A stretch of 64,000 nucleotides of DNA from Melastoma dodecandrum (Eukaryota > Streptophyta > Magnoliopsida > Myrtales > Melastomataceae), in NCBI GenBank assembly GCA_029817715.1, contig JARUPY010000473.1:744001-808000 (forward strand). The letters run 5' to 3'. The notes under the pieces are model-generated. The model ran no database searches. It saw nothing but the letters and a program-made list of their open reading frames with translations, and was not told the origin of the DNA. How positions within the stretch are numbered: the first letter of the stretch is position 1; each line of letters starts with the position of its first letter. Positions 61,889 to 64,000 of the stretch are shown piece after piece. Position numbers and translations under genes: made by a program.

Positions 61889-62172
61889 GGCTGGAAAAAA
61901 CGCTGGGTAAACCCTAGTTTTTGGGTTAGAGGGGAGGACTGACTACTCCTCTTCCTCTCAGTCTTCGGGTTATATAAAAAGATATATATGCTTTCGGCAT
62001 ATTCCTGTACTTTGTAAACTATTCAAGTATTTTTATTTTAATGGGAAAAGAGGTTACACGTGGAATGTGGCCATAAATTTGAATAATTTAGTCGCCACGT
62101 TTACCTCCCCTGCTAACCACAGAAACAAACGTCGTTCTAAAAACTCGGCAACGCCACACCTTTTCCCGTCGG
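61889..62172. promoter_or_regulatory. 284-bp divergent promoter with TATA and telo box
   Basis: The region separates the start codons of adenylate kinase (-) and the AAED1-like gene (+). It contains AAACCCTA (61909-61916), a telo box common in plant housekeeping promoters, just upstream of the adenylate kinase start. TATATAAAAA lies at 61971-61980. Both promoters and leaders must fit here, so shared regulation is likely. Confidence 0.65.
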
Positions 62173-63981
62173 ATGGCGGCAGCAACGGACACTCCTTCTT
62201 TCCTACCACTTCACACTCCCAGGCAGCGAGTGTTAGTTCGCCGTCGCGCTACTTGCGTCCATCTCCCCCCCAGCTTCAGCCCAAACTCGTCGACCGTTGG
62301 GACCTCGCGGCCTCCCCCGACGACTAGGACCAGCCTCTTCATCGCCTCCGCGGTCCCCGGCCCCGCCAGTAGGACTTCAATGATATCCACGCCGGGCAGG
62401 CCTCTGCTGGTGTATGCTGCAGGTACGCAATTGGCCTCCGGGGAAGAGACGGCCGATTTGCTGGACCAAGTGGAGGTGTTCGGATTGGATGGCGTAGCAG
62501 TCCCGATCTCTGATCTTTGGAAGGACCGGAAAGCGGTCGTTGCTTTCGCTCGCCATTTCGGGTGATGTCCTGATGCCGTTGGTTATGTTGTTTTGATTTG
62601 GGACATATTCTCTGAGGCTCTGTGGCCGTTTTTTAGGTGCGTCCTGTGCCGGAAGCGGGCTGATTACCTGGCATCCAAGAAGGTAAACTGAAGAATTAGT
62701 GTTTATGATGTTTTAACCAACTGAAGCCTCGTTGATACACTTATAATTACAGACACGCTCAATGCAAGGAACTTTTATCTTTAGTAGGGGAATGACTAAC
62801 TTGCGAAATCATGTTGGTCATTGCGATTTTGAAGGACAGACTCTGTCTGTGAAGGGATTTGATTGCATTACTTGACTCTTATCAAGTTATGATATGAGAA
62901 GTTCTCTTGCGTTGACAGGATGTGATGGATGCAGCTAATGTTGCTCTAGTGATTATTGGCCCAGGTAGCGTTCAGCAGGTAATCACTCTATGCTGGTATA
63001 TATCATCGTCATCTTTACATGATTGATGAGGGAGATGAACTATGCATTTTTTGTGACTCAATGGCAAATATTCAATACTGGGAGTAAATATTCCCTTTAT
63101 GAGTCTTCTCGAGCTCATGATGCATCCAGCAGCTTTTATGTGATTGGAATTGCTAGAAGCCTGATCCGGAGCACTCTTGGTTACCAATTTGAGATCAGGC
63201 TTCTAGCAATTCAAGATCATCCATGCCTTCTACAAGCAGCTCCTTGTTCTTGTAAATGTTGCATGGCCAGTTATTTGGGGTTCCAGAAAGAGTTGCGAAA
63301 CAAGGAAACATCAAAATGAAAAATAGATGGCTTGATGATGACAAAAGATGAGAAAAGACAGGCTTGTATTCCTAATTCGGGCTTTCGGAATGGTTTTAGT
63401 AAAATAGTGTGTGGAAAGATGTTACCTTTTTAATTAGTTCTCTGAATTTTCATTTCCTTTTTTGTTCTTGTTGGCTGCATTCCTAATGCTCGATTCCTTC
63501 TTGATTTTATGCACGAACCTTGTGCAGGCACGAACTTTTGCAGAGCAAACAAAGTTCAAAGGAGGTAAGCTACCGATTATGGGTTAAGCTGCATGTGCCA
63601 TTAGATTCCAGCGCCGCCCCCAGTGATTTATAGCAAGTTTGCCACTACTTTTTGGACAGATCCTCTGGACAGAGTGATGAACTAATACTCCTCATCCTTA
63701 ATGTTGCTATACAGAAGTATATGCAGATCCAAACCATTCATCCTATGAAGCATTTAGATTTGTATCAGGTGTCGCCACCACATTTACACCTGGGGTAAGC
63801 CGTAAAGATAGATCAAAGCATTTGTTATTGACTTGCTACTCATCCGGTGCACAACATGAGGTTCAATCTTCATCACTCGTTGTCTCTAGGCTGGTCTCAA
63901 GATTATACAGTTGTACATGGAAGGATATCGACAGGACTGGAAGTTGTCATTCGAGAAGGATACCGTGTCTAGAGGCGGCTG
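62173..63981 (+). CDS. AAED1-like thioredoxin-fold protein, 3' end beyond window
   Basis: A plastid-type AhpC/TSA-like (AAED1/PRXL2C) protein, a peroxiredoxin-like fold of poorly known biochemical role. Exons in the window: 62173-62561, 62637-62682, 62919-62978, 63528-63564, 63715-63794, 63890-63981. The gene continues past 64000. Phases match at every junction. The first about 60 residues are Arg/Ser/Pro/Thr-rich, typical of a transit peptide. The fold begins at VPISDLWKDRKAVVAFARHF and is followed by GCVLCRKRADYLA with a C-x2-C pair in the active-site position, ANVALVIIGPGSVQQ, FAEQTKFKGEVYADPN and a RFVSGVATTFTPG block. It resembles Arabidopsis At2g37240 (recalled). The ATG 62173 is the only one that puts a transit-like region ahead of the fold. 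Introns are short except that at 62979-63527. Confidence 0.9.
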
Positions 63982-64000
63982 GTATGCACACTGAATTGAC

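Overview
The window is nuclear DNA of a flowering plant, probably a eudicot; the species cannot be named from sequence alone. The evidence is GT-AG introns that fall in frame, plant-only families (WAT1-related, TRM/DUF4378, NaKR-type metal-binding, PBS1-like receptor kinase, E-class PPR) and Ty1/copia retrotransposons. All exon boundaries were worked out by eye from splice consensus and reading frame. Every complete multi-exon model gives an exon total divisible by three.

Layout. 594-5468 is a decayed copia retrotransposon (minus strand) with LTRs, primer-binding site and polypurine tract. 5469-10816 is gene-empty and includes a TE-like repeat tract (8050-9560). Then come a WAT1-related transporter (10817-12423, +), a TRM/DUF4378 protein (14021-18713, +) and, convergent with it, a NaKR-like HMA protein (18982-19917, -). 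20507-26891 is a cluster of three lung-7TM/GPR107-type (CAND7-like) membrane proteins: a pseudogene split by a minisatellite-bearing insertion, and two intact head-to-head genes. A small conserved orphan protein follows (28340-28804, -). 30820-35853 is a second decayed copia element (+). 39704-41127 is a near-perfect 1.42-kb foldback palindrome, about 0.9 kb upstream of an ER-type Ca2+-ATPase (42033-45901, +).

The right third is gene-dense: an ALS3/UPF0014 transporter (47122-48337, -), a frameshifted single-exon PPR gene (50404-51835, -), a MOS11-like RNA-export factor (53449-54605, -), a PBL-type cytoplasmic kinase (55055-57576, -), an organellar adenylate kinase (60016-61888, -) and, divergent from it across 284 bp, an AAED1-like thioredoxin-fold protein that runs off the right edge (62173->64000, +).

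The genes are independent housekeeping, transport and signalling functions, not a pathway. From memory, several match neighbours in Arabidopsis At2g37240-At2g37460 and its duplicate block At5g02600-At5g02800, so the window looks like a conserved syntenic block expanded by transposons. The most unusual structures are the foldback palindrome, the minisatellite insertion in the 7TM pseudogene, and the extreme CTTCTG/CAGAAG hexamer bias of the first copia element.
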